Assembly: GCF_042242105.1 (NCBI RefSeq)
Contig: NC_092014.1
Coordinates: 1,686,374 to 1,750,373, forward strand
Direction: 5' to 3'
Origin: Pempheris klunzingeri
Lineage: Eukaryota; Chordata; Actinopteri; Acropomatiformes; Pempheridae
DNA length: 64,000 bases
Position 1 is the stretch's first letter. The number at the start of each line of letters is the position of its first letter. A program made the position numbers and the translations under genes. Positions 42,590 through 53,817 of the stretch are shown here, piece by piece. The notes under the pieces were generated by a model. It did no database searches, was not told the DNA's origin, and saw nothing but the letters and a program-made list of their open reading frames with translations.

Positions 42590-43124
42590 CTTTGAAGAAC
42601 CTGGATGGAGAAGATTGACCCAGAAAAGATAAGAATGACGATAAAAGTGATGAGAGCACAGAAAGAAAATGTAATGTTGATCACCATAAACAAAGTGGTG
42701 TAAACTCTTTAAAGCTTCCCACTGTCACCAGACGTTACAGTTACACTCCACAGCCTGATGGTAACGTCAGTACATGATGCAAAACACAATGTCTGCTTAC
42801 CTTCATCTTCATCAGCAGCCACTGTGCAGTAGAAACTCTATGACGTCTCTATTGAGGCTAACAGACAGTTTTAGACTCTGAAGCATTAGTCCAAGACTTA
42901 AGAAGCACTCATTGTGATGATGGAATGATTTCACCAGTACAGACAGTTTAAAGTCCTGTTAAAACTGGGAATAAAGGAGCAGTTTCCTGTTTTCATCTGT
43001 AGTTTCCTGCAGTGCTTCTTCTTGCAGGCAACAACACAGACCGACAACAATAATTCAAGTTCTGTTTGCTGAAAGTCGACCTCATTGTTTCAGGTTAAAT
43101 TTCAACACTGACTACAAAATAATA

Positions 43125-44379
43125 TTGTCTGGTCTCTCTGGAATGGAATCCTGAGAACCTGGGAGCTGTGTTGTCGGGGGCTATGGCCCCTGATAGGGTC
43201 TCCAAACGCAAAGTGGTTCCAGGGGAGGGGCCAGAGTAAGAGCGGTTCAAAAACCCTGTATGAAGAAGAAGCTAAAGAGCAACGTACCCTCACCCGGGTT
43301 AGGGAATCCGGGACCCCCTTCTGGAGCCAGGCCAAGCCCAAAGGAATACCGTAGCACTGCAACCCTGTGGGTACCTGGCATGCAGACCCCCAGCATTGTA
43401 GACTGGCTGTAGGGACACAGAACATCACCTCTCTTTTGAGGAAAGAGTTGGAGCTGGTGCGGGAGGCTGAGCCCTACCAGTTAAGACATAGTTGGGCGTC
43501 GGCTCTGGAACCAAACTCCTGGAGAAGGGCTGGACTCTCTCCTTTTCCAGAGTTGCCCAGGGTGAGAGGCGCCAGACGGGTGTGGGGATACTCAGGAGGG
43601 AGTCCCCGGCTGAGTGTTGGAGTTCTCCCCAGTGAACAAGAGGGCCGCCTCCATGTGACTACGGGTTGCTGATTGTTGTGTGTGCATATGAACCTTACAG
43701 CAGTTCAGAGTATCCGGCCTTCTTGGAGGCTCTGGATGGATCAGATGGTGGGAGAGGCGGCCGGACAGACCTGGTCGGCCCAAAAGTGTAGTGAGGGTTT
43801 GCTGGGAATGTCTGGTGGAGGCCCCTGTCCTGGAGGTCTTCAACTCCCACCTCCAGAAGAGTTTCTCTTACATCCCAGGGGAGGTTGGGGACATGGAATC
43901 CCAGTGGGCCATGTTCAAAGCCTCCATTGCAGAGGTGGCTGCTGAGAGCTGTGGCCAGAAAGTCATCGGTGCTGGACCAAGAATCCGCTGTTGGATGCCA
44001 GCGGTGACGGAGTCCATCAAGCTGAAGAAGCAGGCCTTTTGGGCCTGGCTGGCTCAGGGGTCTCCTGAAGCAGCAGATCGGTATCAGGCATCCAGAAGGT
44101 CGGCGGCTTCAGTGGTCACTGAGTTCGAGGAGGCTATGGAGAAGGACTTTTGGGTGGCCTCAAGGAACTTTTGGCAAACCATTCAGCGGCTCAGGAAGGG
44201 AAAGCGGGGCTTGGCTCAGGCTGTATTCAGCCGGGGAGGAGAATCGCTGACCCAGACTGGGGATATTGTTGGGCGGCGGAAAGAACTCTTTGAGGAACTC
44301 CTGAACCCAATCAACACAGAGTCTGAAGACTCGGGGGAAGCAACACAACAACAAATAGTGTTGTCTGGTCTCTCTGGAA
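43125..44379 (+). mobile_element. truncated LINE flanked by a 19-bp direct repeat
   Basis: TTGTCTGGTCTCTCTGGAA occurs at 43,125-43,143 and 44,361-44,379, while units 2 and 3 carry it once in the corresponding spacer (51,848 and 59,743). The insert begins with text of a familiar fish LINE ('ggggctatggcccctgatag'). It encodes broken endonuclease-start text (VGTQNITSLLRKELELVREA) and, at 43,791-44,340, the linker before the reverse transcriptase (KLKKQAFWAWLAQGSPEAAD, FWQTIQRLRKGKRG, DIVGRRKELFEELLNP). Most of the endonuclease and all of the RT core are missing. The family was not named. Confidence 0.75.
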
Positions 44380-44805
44380 GACTCATCCAACAAAAACTGG
44401 TGTGTACCTTCATTTCAGCAGGGCACATTTCTGGAGGCCTGACAGCCTCCTCATATCTGACCACTTGTACATGACTCCCTGCTGCACTGCAGCAACAACA
44501 ACAGGTGGACCACCGACTGCTGCTGCCAACCAGAACGACCACTAGATGGACCACAACAGAGGGATGATGAGCCCAAAGTGAGTGTACTGCTGCCATGCCG
44601 AGGACCAAACACTCCTGGTACATGTGAGCGAACACACCGTCCGTCATGTTCAGGATCATCACTCATGATGGCCGAGGACCCGACCAACAGCCTCACACCA
44701 GTCTCTGCAGGAGGAGACGCCAGCTACAGTAAAACCTCCCTCCTCCACCTGTTGGGTGCAGAACCACCTTTGTTCCATATTAACAGAGAAGACTGGGGAG
44801 TTTCC

Positions 44806-45001
44806 CACCAACTGTGTAAATCAGGGGGAGGAACCAGAGGAGGAGCAGAGCTTCAACGTCACACTGCAGAACTGAAAGTAAAGTCAGTCAGAGTGGCAGC
44901 CAGGCAGCCGTGGAGACACGTCTGTGTTTCTGTCTGAAGAAAATCCAGACTGACTTCATCAGGTCTCCTCAACAACACAGCAGAGCCTCTGCCAAACACT
45001 G
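44806..45001 (+). other. 5' non-coding exon of TRIM copy 2
   Basis: 196 bp ending at the same CTG/GTGAGTAC donor. The intron is 45,002-46,016. Confidence 0.6.
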
Positions 45002-46018
45002 GTGAGTACAGATGATCACATTTACAGCTTCAACCACCAGGATCAACACAAAGCTTCAGCTCCGCTCAGCAGGAAGTTCCTCTTTTCTCATTTCACACTT
45101 GTGACGTTGGTTAAAGTAGAACTACGGCTGTTTGTCCAGCGACCACTTTAACAGCTTTAAACAGCCTCTGTGTGTCAGCTCTCAGGACTTTAGGGACTTT
45201 AAACTGATTCTCTGTGGTTTGGAGTTTAGTTTCCCTCCACTTTCCTGCTGTCATTACTGTTTACTGATCACTACATGCAGCCATACTGCTTCCTGTTTCC
45301 TCTACTGCTTCACAATAAAGGCTTTCCAGCAGAGAGCCAGCAGGAGGCTTTTAATGTGAAGCACCAAGAGGAAATGGAACATGTTTCTCATCAGGTATTC
45401 AGGGAACAGTGAGGATCCTGGGCGTCGGCCAAAACAGTGATGTCACATAGATGAAACTGAACACGACTGACTAATATCATCACTTTGCACCCAAAGTACC
45501 TGAAACATTTAGTCCCAGGAATCTTTTTTCAAGGAACTTAAAGGCTCCTTCAGCCAGTTGTTGTCTAAAAGACCTGTGAAGATCAGGAAAGTTAGCCCGC
45601 TGACGCCTGTAGGCTCCATCATATCTTAAAGAGCTCATGGTACCGTACTACCCCACTGGAGCTCTGAGCTCCCAGACTGCAGCCGACTGGTGGCTCCTAA
45701 AGTCCTCTGAAGTAGTGATGGAGCCAGAGCTTTCAGCTATCAGGCTCCTCTCCTGTGGAATCTGCTTCCAGTTTGGGTTTGGGGGTCAAACACCTCTACA
45801 TTTCAGAGAGGGTCAAAAACCTCCACTTAGTGATAAAGCCTATAGTTTAGGGCTGGTTCAGGCCTTGGACCAGCCTCTAGTGATGCTGCTGTAGGCTCAG
45901 ACTGCCGGGGGATGTTATTATTATTCATGTATTCACTATTGTCATGTTTTCCACTGGTACCATGTTTTTAGTTTATTGACTACAGTGTTTTTCCTTTTCT
46001 TTCCCACTGTGTGCAGAC

Positions 46019-47668
46019 ATGGCTGCTGCAAACTATCTGAGATCTGAAGATCAGTTTCTGTGCTCCATCTGTCTGGATGTGCTCACTGATCCCGTCACCA
46101 CATCATGTGGACACAACTTCTGCAAAACCTGCATCACTGAACACTGGAACTCTAACGACCGGTTTCTGTGTCCAGTGTGTAAAGAGGCTTTTACCACAAG
46201 ACCTGATTTGAGGGTCAACACTTTGCTCTCTGAGATGGTCTCTCAGTTCAGACAGTCAGCTCAACAGGACGCCAGCAGCAGCAGCTCAGAGCAACAAGTG
46301 TCCAAACCAGGAGAAGTTCCCTGTGACGTCTGCGCTGGAACCAAACTGAAGGCCCTGAAGTCCTGCCTGGTGTGTCTGGTCTCCTACTGTGAGACTCACC
46401 TGGAGCCTCATCTGACAGCTTCACGTCTGAAAAGACACCAGCTGATCGACCCTGTGGAGAACCTGGACAGCAGGATGTGTACGAAGCACGATAAACCTCT
46501 GGAGCTGTTCTGTAAGACCGACCAGACGTGTGTCTGCATGCTCTGCCCTGTTTTAGACCACATAGGACATAAGTTTGTTCCTCTGAAAGAAGAATATGAA
46601 GGACAGAAGGCCGAGCTGGGGAAGACAGAGGCTGAAATCCAGCAGATGATCCAGAAGAGACGACTGAAGATTGAGGAGATCAAACGGTCAGCTGACCTCA
46701 GTCAGGAAGATGCAGACAGAGAGATAGCAGAAGGTGTTCAGGTCTTCACTTCTCTGAAGGAGCGTGTTGAGAGAGGCCAGGCAGAGCTCATCAACACCAT
46801 CAAAGAGAAGCAGGAAAGAGCAGAAAAACAGGCCCAAGCTTTCATCAGAGAGCTGGAACAGGAAATCTCTGAGCTGATGAAGAGGAGGACTGAGGTGGAG
46901 CAGCTCTCACGCTCTGAAGACCACCTCCATCTCCTCCAGAGTGTCCAGACCCTCAACACCAACCAGCCTCCAGCCACCAGGGACTGGACAGAGCTCAGCG
47001 TCCCTCCACCGTCCTATGAGGGGACTGTGAGCAGAGCTGTGGCTCAGCTGGAGGAGGATCTCAGTAAAGAGATGAAGAAGCTGATTAAAGCTGAGCTGAG
47101 GAGGGTCCAGCAGTTTGCAGTGGATGTGACTCTTGATCCTGATACAGCAAATCCTTATCTCATCCTGTCTGATGATGGGAAACAAGTGTATGATAGTGAT
47201 GTGAGGAAGAAACTCCCAGACAATCCAGAGAGGTTTTCTAAGTGTATCATTGTCTTAGGAGAGCAGAGTTTCTCTTCAGGCAGATTCTACTTTGAGGTTC
47301 AGGTTAAAGGAAAAACTGAATGGGATTTAGGAGTGGCCAGAGAGTCGATCAGCAGGAAAGAGAACATCAAACTGAGCCCTGAGGATGGTTACTGGACTGT
47401 ATGGTTGAGGAATGGGAATGAGTACCAAGCTCTTGATAACCCTTCAGTCCGTCTCTCTCTGAGGTCTCAGCCTCAGAAGGTGGGGGTGTTTGTGGACTAT
47501 GAGGACGGTCTGGTCTCCTTTTATGACGTAGATGCTGCAGCTCTCATCTACTCCTTCACCGGCTGCTCCTTCACTGAGAAACTCTTCCCCTACTTCGGTC
47601 CGGAAGATAATGATGGAGGCAAAAACTCTGCCCCTCTGATCATCTCTCCTGTACACGCAGTAGACTGA
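46019..47668 (+). CDS. TRIM copy 2: bloodthirsty-like RING/B-box/PRY-SPRY E3 ligase
   Basis: A single exon of 549 residues, with the same domain order as copy 1 and all RING zinc ligands intact. It shares the RING segment CPVCKEAFTTRPDLRVN with copy 3. In SPRY it shares FSKCIIV and WDLGVARESISRKEN with copy 4, and FTGCSF with copy 3. Private changes include NSNDRF in the RING, LCPVLDH in B-box2, YQALDNPSVRLS and YFGPEDNDGG in SPRY loops. Likely an active ubiquitin ligase of innate immunity, by family inference. The target is unknown. Confidence 0.92.
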   Translation: MAAANYLRSEDQFLCSICLDVLTDPVTTSCGHNFCKTCITEHWNSNDRFLCPVCKEAFTTRPDLRVNTLLSEMVSQFRQSAQQDASSSSSEQQVSKPGEVPCDVCAGTKLKALKSCLVCLVSYCETHLEPHLTASRLKRHQLIDPVENLDSRMCTKHDKPLELFCKTDQTCVCMLCPVLDHIGHKFVPLKEEYEGQKAELGKTEAEIQQMIQKRRLKIEEIKRSADLSQEDADREIAEGVQVFTSLKERVERGQAELINTIKEKQERAEKQAQAFIRELEQEISELMKRRTEVEQLSRSEDHLHLLQSVQTLNTNQPPATRDWTELSVPPPSYEGTVSRAVAQLEEDLSKEMKKLIKAELRRVQQFAVDVTLDPDTANPYLILSDDGKQVYDSDVRKKLPDNPERFSKCIIVLGEQSFSSGRFYFEVQVKGKTEWDLGVARESISRKENIKLSPEDGYWTVWLRNGNEYQALDNPSVRLSLRSQPQKVGVFVDYEDGLVSFYDVDAAALIYSFTGCSFTEKLFPYFGPEDNDGGKNSAPLIISPVHAVD

Positions 47669-48204
47669 TGACTTCTCTTATTTCATGTGATGATTTACTG
47701 CATTTAAGAGAGTGAATGAACATTTATAGTGTCAACTAAATATCTGATTTCATACAGAACCTGTTTTCTTTGGTGATTGATTTATATGGATCCATCACAG
47801 AGGAAACACGTCAGTTTGCTGATTTTTGGGTCATTTGTTTCTGTTTTATTACTGTTCTTCTATTTGATGTGCAGCCACAGAAAACATGCTGCTGAATATT
47901 TCACTGTGTCGTCAACAGTTCGGTCCATTACATACCTGCAGTGTCTACAGAGAACAGCTTGTCTTTGTTATGACGGCTACAAAAACTTAATGGACAAAGT
48001 CATTAATAGAACTGATGCAGAATTTTCTATGTGATGTGAAAAGTGGTTTGGTGAATTACTGGTGGCTTTGGTCAGTTTTTATGTGGTTTGTGAATAATTT
48101 GTGGTTCATGGTGAATAATCTGTAAATGTGTGATTGTACAATGGAGAGAGGTAATTACTGGATTTAAAGACATTAAAGAGCTGTTTCTGCCAATCATCAA
48201 TAAA
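47669..48204 (+). other. TRIM copy 2 3' region to AATAAA
   Basis: AATAAA at 48,199-48,204. The 82-codon downstream frame is intact from ATG 47,786. This unit lacks a ~70-bp segment present in units 3 and 4 (see 55,939-56,008). Confidence 0.5.
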
Positions 48205-48753
48205 TAGTTTGAAAAATGGGCTTTGATTCTGTGGAAATCTTCAGGGTTTTAACCGTTTGCCTTCAGCCCGACCGTGTGCTTCCTGCTGTTTGACTAAAAT
48301 GACTTTTACCTTCTTCACATGTTCAGTAAAATCCACACGTCGTCCTGCTTGTGAATCATTTCATTGGTGCAGCCTGAACTCGCTCATCTCCCTGGCAGGT
48401 TTTGGGATGAGTACGGGAGAGACGGCCGGGACGGATATGATGAGGGTCACATGACTGACGGGGGAGGGCGGCCGACCAGACTGCTCCTCTTCCCAGCTTC
48501 TCACAATAAACTCACACATGAACTCATCCTTTCTGTCCTAAACTGTAACATAACACCTCACTCATCACAAACACTTCATTCACCTTCAAACTCCTGAAAA
48601 TGCTCAGAAAAGGGGAAAGTTTGAACACCTACAGTTCTGTGACAACTGAAGACCATGTGACACGGTCAAAAACTCTGGAAGAAGACAACAAGTGGCCCTT
48701 GAGTTGAGATGTTTTGGCAGACTGACGTTTTCACTTTATAACTGGCTTTTTAT

Positions 48754-49443
48754 TGCTTCTAACAAGAGGAAACATCTGTGGTATCAAATACTGAGATATC
48801 ACATGATGTAAATATAAAGTATTGATTAAGATGTGGTAGGAACTGATACACGATGGTTAGTATGACAGGAGTGTTGATCAAATAACCAAGGTAGTAGAAG
48901 ATGTAACCAATCAATAAGCATGAAACAATGCAACCAAATATCACATTTTATACTCTGATTTAAATATAGGATTTTTTAACACTTTGTTTAAAAAATGCAG
49001 AAAGAGGAAACCAGAACCTTAAAGGTGTAAATTGACGTGAAAGTATTGTTTAAAAAGTGTTGAGGAGGAGCTGGAACCTAATAGTGTCAGCAGATGGTGC
49101 TGTAGGATAAAGACAAAATAATAGCTGCTCAGTGGAAGCTCACAAGGTCAGACAAAGTGATCAGGTCAAGTGGAGTTCAGAGGGACAAACTCCTCCTCAT
49201 CAAAGGTGGTATAATTTCATTGGGTGGGGAAAGATGCTAGGGGGCAGGCAGATGCTGGTTTTGGGTTATAAAAGATGGAACCTGTGCATTGTTTAGTCAG
49301 AACTGTTTGTTTGGGCTTTGTTGTGGACAATAAACCTCCACTGTGCTGAACTCTGAACTCTCCCAGTGCCTATTTGGAAGATTGACTCTTTGGTCTTTGA
49401 CACTTTATAACTTCTGTTGCTTCTAACAAGAGGAAACATCTGT
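48754..49443 (+). repeat. 26-bp direct repeats around the LTR-like segment
   Basis: A 26-bp sequence, 'tgcttctaacaagaggaaac' plus six more bases, occurs exactly at 48,754-48,779 and 49,418-49,443, each preceded by 'cactttataac'. The first copy is shortened in units 1 and 3. The interval includes a 345-bp LTR-like segment at 49,058-49,402. Confidence 0.5.
49058..49402 (+). mobile_element. LTR-like segment in unit 2 spacer
   Basis: 345 bp, equivalent to 42,245-42,589, with the TATA box and AATAAA retained. Followed by 'ctttataac' rather than the unit 1 flank. Confidence 0.35.
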
Positions 49444-50253
49444 TACAGGTACCGGCTGGTACCAAGTAAACAGATTATCGATTCTGCAAACAGAACAAAT
49501 GACTGAGACAGGGCAACTTTGCTTCCGCTTGTTCAGCCTCGCTCAGCAGAATCCAATTTATTCTCATTTGTGATTACAACAATAAACCTTCTCTTTATAA
49601 CTCATTCACAGACCAGCTATTAAAATCAAACTCCTAATTACATGTTGTTCAGTGTTCTTACTGAATTACAATTTATATTTTAATTCACCAAATCTTAATA
49701 AACAATAACAATGTTTGTATCCTTGCAGGTTGTATCCTAACCATGAATATCATTACCATTCCTGTTCCAGTCACAGGTTTCGTTGTGTGAGCATCCAATA
49801 GCTCTTAGCATGCTACTGCTAACAGTGGAAATGGCTTTGCGGTTTTTATTAAATGTAACAGCCATTTTCTTACCATATTTTAACAATATTTACATATACA
49901 ACAGCATCATAAAATATTTTCCGAATATTTACACATCAAACCAAATGTACAGGAGCCCAACGATAACCAACTGAATGGCGCGATGCAGGATGAGCATTTA
50001 CCACAGCGCCATTTTGTGCTAATATGCTGATGGCCAGTAACAGATATTCATTACGTTATATATACATAAATTCTGCTACCATTCTCTTTACAGACAACCC
50101 AACTCAAACATCAATCGATATGTTCACAAAGTAAACACAACAGACCGGGATGCCGCAAAAGCCACAAAGCGACTGCTGCAAACACACAACACAAAGTGCC
50201 CCGCTGCCTCCTGCTGGCCAAAGGCGGGAACGACATGTTAATTCCCTGTAACA
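49441..50253. mobile_element. 813-bp insertion with TGTTACAGG inverted ends (unit 2)
   Basis: Starts TGTTACAGG and ends with the complementary CCTGTAACA. It is absent from unit 1 and present at the same place in unit 3. On the minus strand 'gttataaagagaagg' could be a TATA box, so a minus-strand LTR is possible. No clear target duplication and no protein. Confidence 0.45.
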
Positions 50254-50556
50254 AAACAAATGCATTGCCTACTGTGGACACCTTAAAAGCATGTTGCTAC
50301 TACTTACAAACACAAAATACATTATCATAATTGTGACGTCACACATCACAGAGCAAAAAGCCGTCTGAAACCGAAACAATCAGAACGACAATAAAGGTAA
50401 TGAGCACAGAAAGAAAGTCCAAGAGTTAAGAAGCACTCATTGGGATGATGAAATGATTTCACCAGTACAGACAGTTTAAAGTCCTGTTAAAACTGGGAAT
50501 AAAGGAGCAGTTTCCTGTTTTCATCCGTAGTTTTCTGCAGTGCTTCCTCTTGTAGG

Positions 50557-51750
50557 TGTAACATGTATTAAATGAATACAAGGATAATTATAATGAGACC
50601 ACAAATGGGGTTTGAAATGGCTAGAATATCAGAAGAAACTAAATGCGGCTACTGGAGGGCAGGGATGTGCAGTAAATAAAGACGATGACAGTATTTGCAG
50701 TTGAATATGGAAAATATATTGAACCATAAAGTGCACAAAACAAAACCAAAAATCATAATATTTACAATCCTGCAATTCCTGAATAACTGGTTTAGCATTC
50801 AACCATTCAAAATGCACATTTATAATTGGCCAATAATTGCTTAACATGAGTCACAGTGCAGTCACCCAGGTCTAACTCCCTGATCAAAACACATGATCAA
50901 ATGAACGAGCTTAGAGTTTTTTGGGTTTGAGGAGTAATGATGGAGAAATGCATATAATCCAGAAATATGAATGTGGTGAAATGCTCGGATCGAGAAGGTG
51001 GGATAGTAGGCAGGCTGGCAAGTGAAACTGACTGCAACAAGTTCTCTTCAGGCTCCTGGCCTTGTTTCCTAGCTCGCCATCTTGGAGTTGGTGCCAAGGC
51101 AGGGCACCTGGCCTGCATGGACCAAACAATCCATTTAGAACCTCAAAGACAAAGCTAATGAATGCTACGCTAACATAGCATGTCTCACCATATAATAGTA
51201 TAAATTACACCACAATCAGACATGCATTTACAATCTTGTGTTAGCATGTTAGCATATTAACATGATACATTGGTATCCAAAATCAGCCCTGTAAGTGTCG
51301 ACAAGTTACTAGACCCTTATGTTAGCATTAGCCTATACGCTAACATTGTAGCTAATGCTAACAGGCCGTCATCCATCATCACATTTAATTGACAATTCAA
51401 AACTCACCAGTTCAGCAGTTCAGTCTCACGGCACACAAGATAACAGGCCCCAACACACATGCAATGGTCTGGTTCTAAATGGTTGGTTACAAACAACATG
51501 ATTTAAACCAGGAAACTGCATGATATTTGAATTAAGGTATGAAATTGTTTGGAAACCTGACCTGCAGCTGTTGTCCCCTGGCCTCTCTCCCACACAACCA
51601 AAAGGGAAATGAGGTCAGGGCAGCTTATATAGTGCCTCGGAGACAAGTGATTGGGAGTTTGAAGTCATGTGACTGTCATGTGACATGGTACATTCAAAAG
51701 AATGGGAAAAACACACACTGGGCTAAACAGTGATTTCAACCCTGGTTACA
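50557..51750 (-). mobile_element. 1,194-bp insertion with TGTAAC ends (unit 2), possible solo LTR
   Basis: Bounded by TGTAAC and GTTACA and flanked by 'tagg' and 'ccgg', where unit 1 has an uninterrupted 'cttgcaggcaac' (43,021). The minus strand has a TATA box (CACTATATAAGC, about 51,618-51,630). Its size and ends would suit a retroviral-type LTR, but no polyadenylation signal is certain. Internal AT-rich text contains 'tgttagcatgttagcat' words. Confidence 0.45.
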
Positions 51751-52096
51751 CCGGCAACAAGACGGATAACGACAATAATTCAAGTTCTGTTTGCTGAAAG
51801 TCGACCTCATTGTTTCAGGTTGAATTTCAACACAACAACAAATAGTGTTGTCTGGTCTCTCTGGAAGAGTCATCCAACAAAAACTGGTGTGTACCAAAGT
51901 GAGCGTACTGCTGCCACGCCGAGCACCAAACACTCCTGGTACATGTGAGGGAACACACCGTCCGTCATGTTCAGGATCATCACTCATGATGGCCGAGGAC
52001 CCGACCAACAGCCTCACACCAGTCTCTGCAGGAGGAGACGCCAGCTACAGTAAAACCTCCCTCCTCCGCCTGTTGGGTGCAGAACCACCTTTGCTC

Positions 52097-52569
52097 TGTC
52101 GTATCTTCTCTGATGATGATGATGTGCAGTTGATGAAAGGAAACTTCCGCTGACAACGACTTAGTGAATAAAAATAGGTTTATTACAAAAAGGTCAGTTG
52201 TCTAACAGGCACCATGGAAGCCTGGGAAGACGTTCAGCCAATTGTAGGAACAGACAGTGTAACCCCCGGCCGAATCTGCTGCCTGTGTCCCCGTCTCCTC
52301 TAGAGCCCACTCTGTGGTCACCTTTTATACTCTTCTTGACCACCTAGCTCAACATCTGATGTCTTTGTTAAAATGTAAAGGAATGTACCATAAAAACCTA
52401 CAACCATCTGTGCCCAGATAAGGAGGTAAAGCTCAGGTCACTTCTGCCAAGGTCATGCTTTCCAAGGTCTGATTCCTTTAGATAAGCAGACACCAAACAG
52501 GCACCGTCATAAACACCAAGTGGACACTGTCATAAATACCACTCTTAAATGCACACACCAGATACTACA
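52097..52569 (-). mobile_element. 473-bp solo LTR, unit 2 only
   Basis: The ends TGTCGTATC and GATACTACA are inverted repeats with one mismatch, flanked by GCTC on both sides (52,093-52,096 and 52,570-52,573). The equivalent sites at 44,770 and 59,987 are empty. On the minus strand a TATA box (AGTATAAAAGG) is followed by a polyadenylation signal (TAATAAACC) about 160 nt later, the normal U3-R-U5 order. No internal retroviral genes remain. Confidence 0.75.
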
Positions 52570-52603
52570 GCTCCATATTAACAGAGAAGACTGGGGAGTT
52601 TCC

Positions 52604-52799
52604 CACCAACTGTGTAAATCAGAGGGAGGAAACAGAGGAGGAGCAGAGCTTCAACGTCACACTGCAGAACTGAAAGTAAAGTCAGTCAGAGTGGCAGCCA
52701 GGCAGCCGTGGAGACACGTCTGTGTTTCTGTCTGAAGAAAATCCAGACTGACTTCATCAGGTCTCCTCAACAACACAGCAGAGCCTCTGCCAAACACTG
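52604..52799 (+). other. 5' non-coding exon of TRIM copy 3
   Basis: 196 bp ending at the same donor. The intron is 52,800-53,815. Because of the solo LTR, the sequence immediately upstream differs from that of other copies. Confidence 0.6.
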
Positions 52800-53817
52800 G
52801 TGAGTACAGATGATCACATTTACAGCTTCAACCACCAGGATCAACACAAAGCTTCAGCTCCGCTCAGCAGGAAGTTCCTCTTTTCTCATTTCACACTTGT
52901 GACGTTGGTTAAAGTAGAACTACGGCTGTTTGTCCAGCGACCACTTTAACAGCTTTAAACAGCCTCTGTGTGTCAGCTCGCAGGACTTTAGGGACTTTAA
53001 ACTGATTCTCTGTGGTTTGGAGTTTAGTTTCACTCTCACTTTCCTGCTGTCATTACTGTTTACTGATCACTACATGCAGCCATACTGCTTCCTGTTTCCT
53101 CTACTGCTTCACAATAAAGGCTTTCCAGCAGAGAGCCAGCAGGAGGCTTTTAATGTGAAGCACCAAGAGGAAATGGAACATGTTTCTCATCAGGTATTCA
53201 GGGAACAGTGAGGATCCTGGGCGTCGGCCAAAACAGTGATGTCACATAGATGAAACTGAACACGACTGACTAATATCATCACTTTGCACCCAAAGTACCT
53301 GAAACATTTAGTCCCAGGAATCTTTTTTCAAGGAACTTAAAGGCTCCTTCAGCCAGTTGTTGTCTAAAAGACCTGTGAAGATCAGGAAAGTTAGCCCGCT
53401 GACGCCTGTAGGCTCCATCATATCTTAAAGAGCTCATGGTACCGTACTACCCCACTGGAGCTCTGAGCTCCCAGACTGCAGCCGACTGGTGGCTCCTAAA
53501 GTCCTCTGAAGTAGTGATGGAGCCAGAGCTTTCAGCTATCAGGCTCCTCTCCTGTGGAATCTGCTTCCAGTTTGGGTTCGGGAGTCAAACACCTCTACAT
53601 TTCAGAGAGGGTCAAAAACCTCCACTTAGTGATGAAGCCTATAGTTTAGGGCTGGTTCAGGCCTTGGACCAGCCTCTAGTGATGCTGCTGTAGGCTCAGA
53701 CTGCCGGGGGATGTTATTATTATTCATGTATTAACTATTGTCATGTTTTCCACCGGTACCATGTTGCTAGTTTATTGACTACAGTGTTTTTCCTTTTCTT
53801 TCCCACTGTGTGCAGAC

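Larger units (their letters stand above)
37986..44805 (+). repeat. TRIM array unit 1 (6,820 bp)
   Basis: The left edge is the point where sequence begins to match units 2-4 ('caccaactgtgtaaatcag'). It contains the 5' exon, the intron, the TRIM exon, its 3' region and a spacer with a LINE relic. It lacks the 813-bp and 1.19-kb insertions found in units 2 and 3. About 42,680-42,890 has no obvious match in the other units. Confidence 0.85.
44806..52603 (+). repeat. TRIM array unit 2 (7,798 bp)
   Basis: Same order as unit 1. Its spacer has the 813-bp and 1.19-kb insertions and, uniquely, a 473-bp solo LTR near its end. Just before it, 44,407-44,573 (in the unit 1 spacer) is a ~165-bp stretch absent from the corresponding places at 51,895 and 59,790. 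Confidence 0.85.

Noticed and set aside
43791-44474. 227-codon frame that could be taken for a host gene
   Set aside because: It matches the linker before the reverse transcriptase of a fish LINE and is truncated.
49783-49974. Short frame repeated in spacers 2 and 3
   Set aside because: It lies inside the 813-bp insertion, has low-complexity composition and matches no family.
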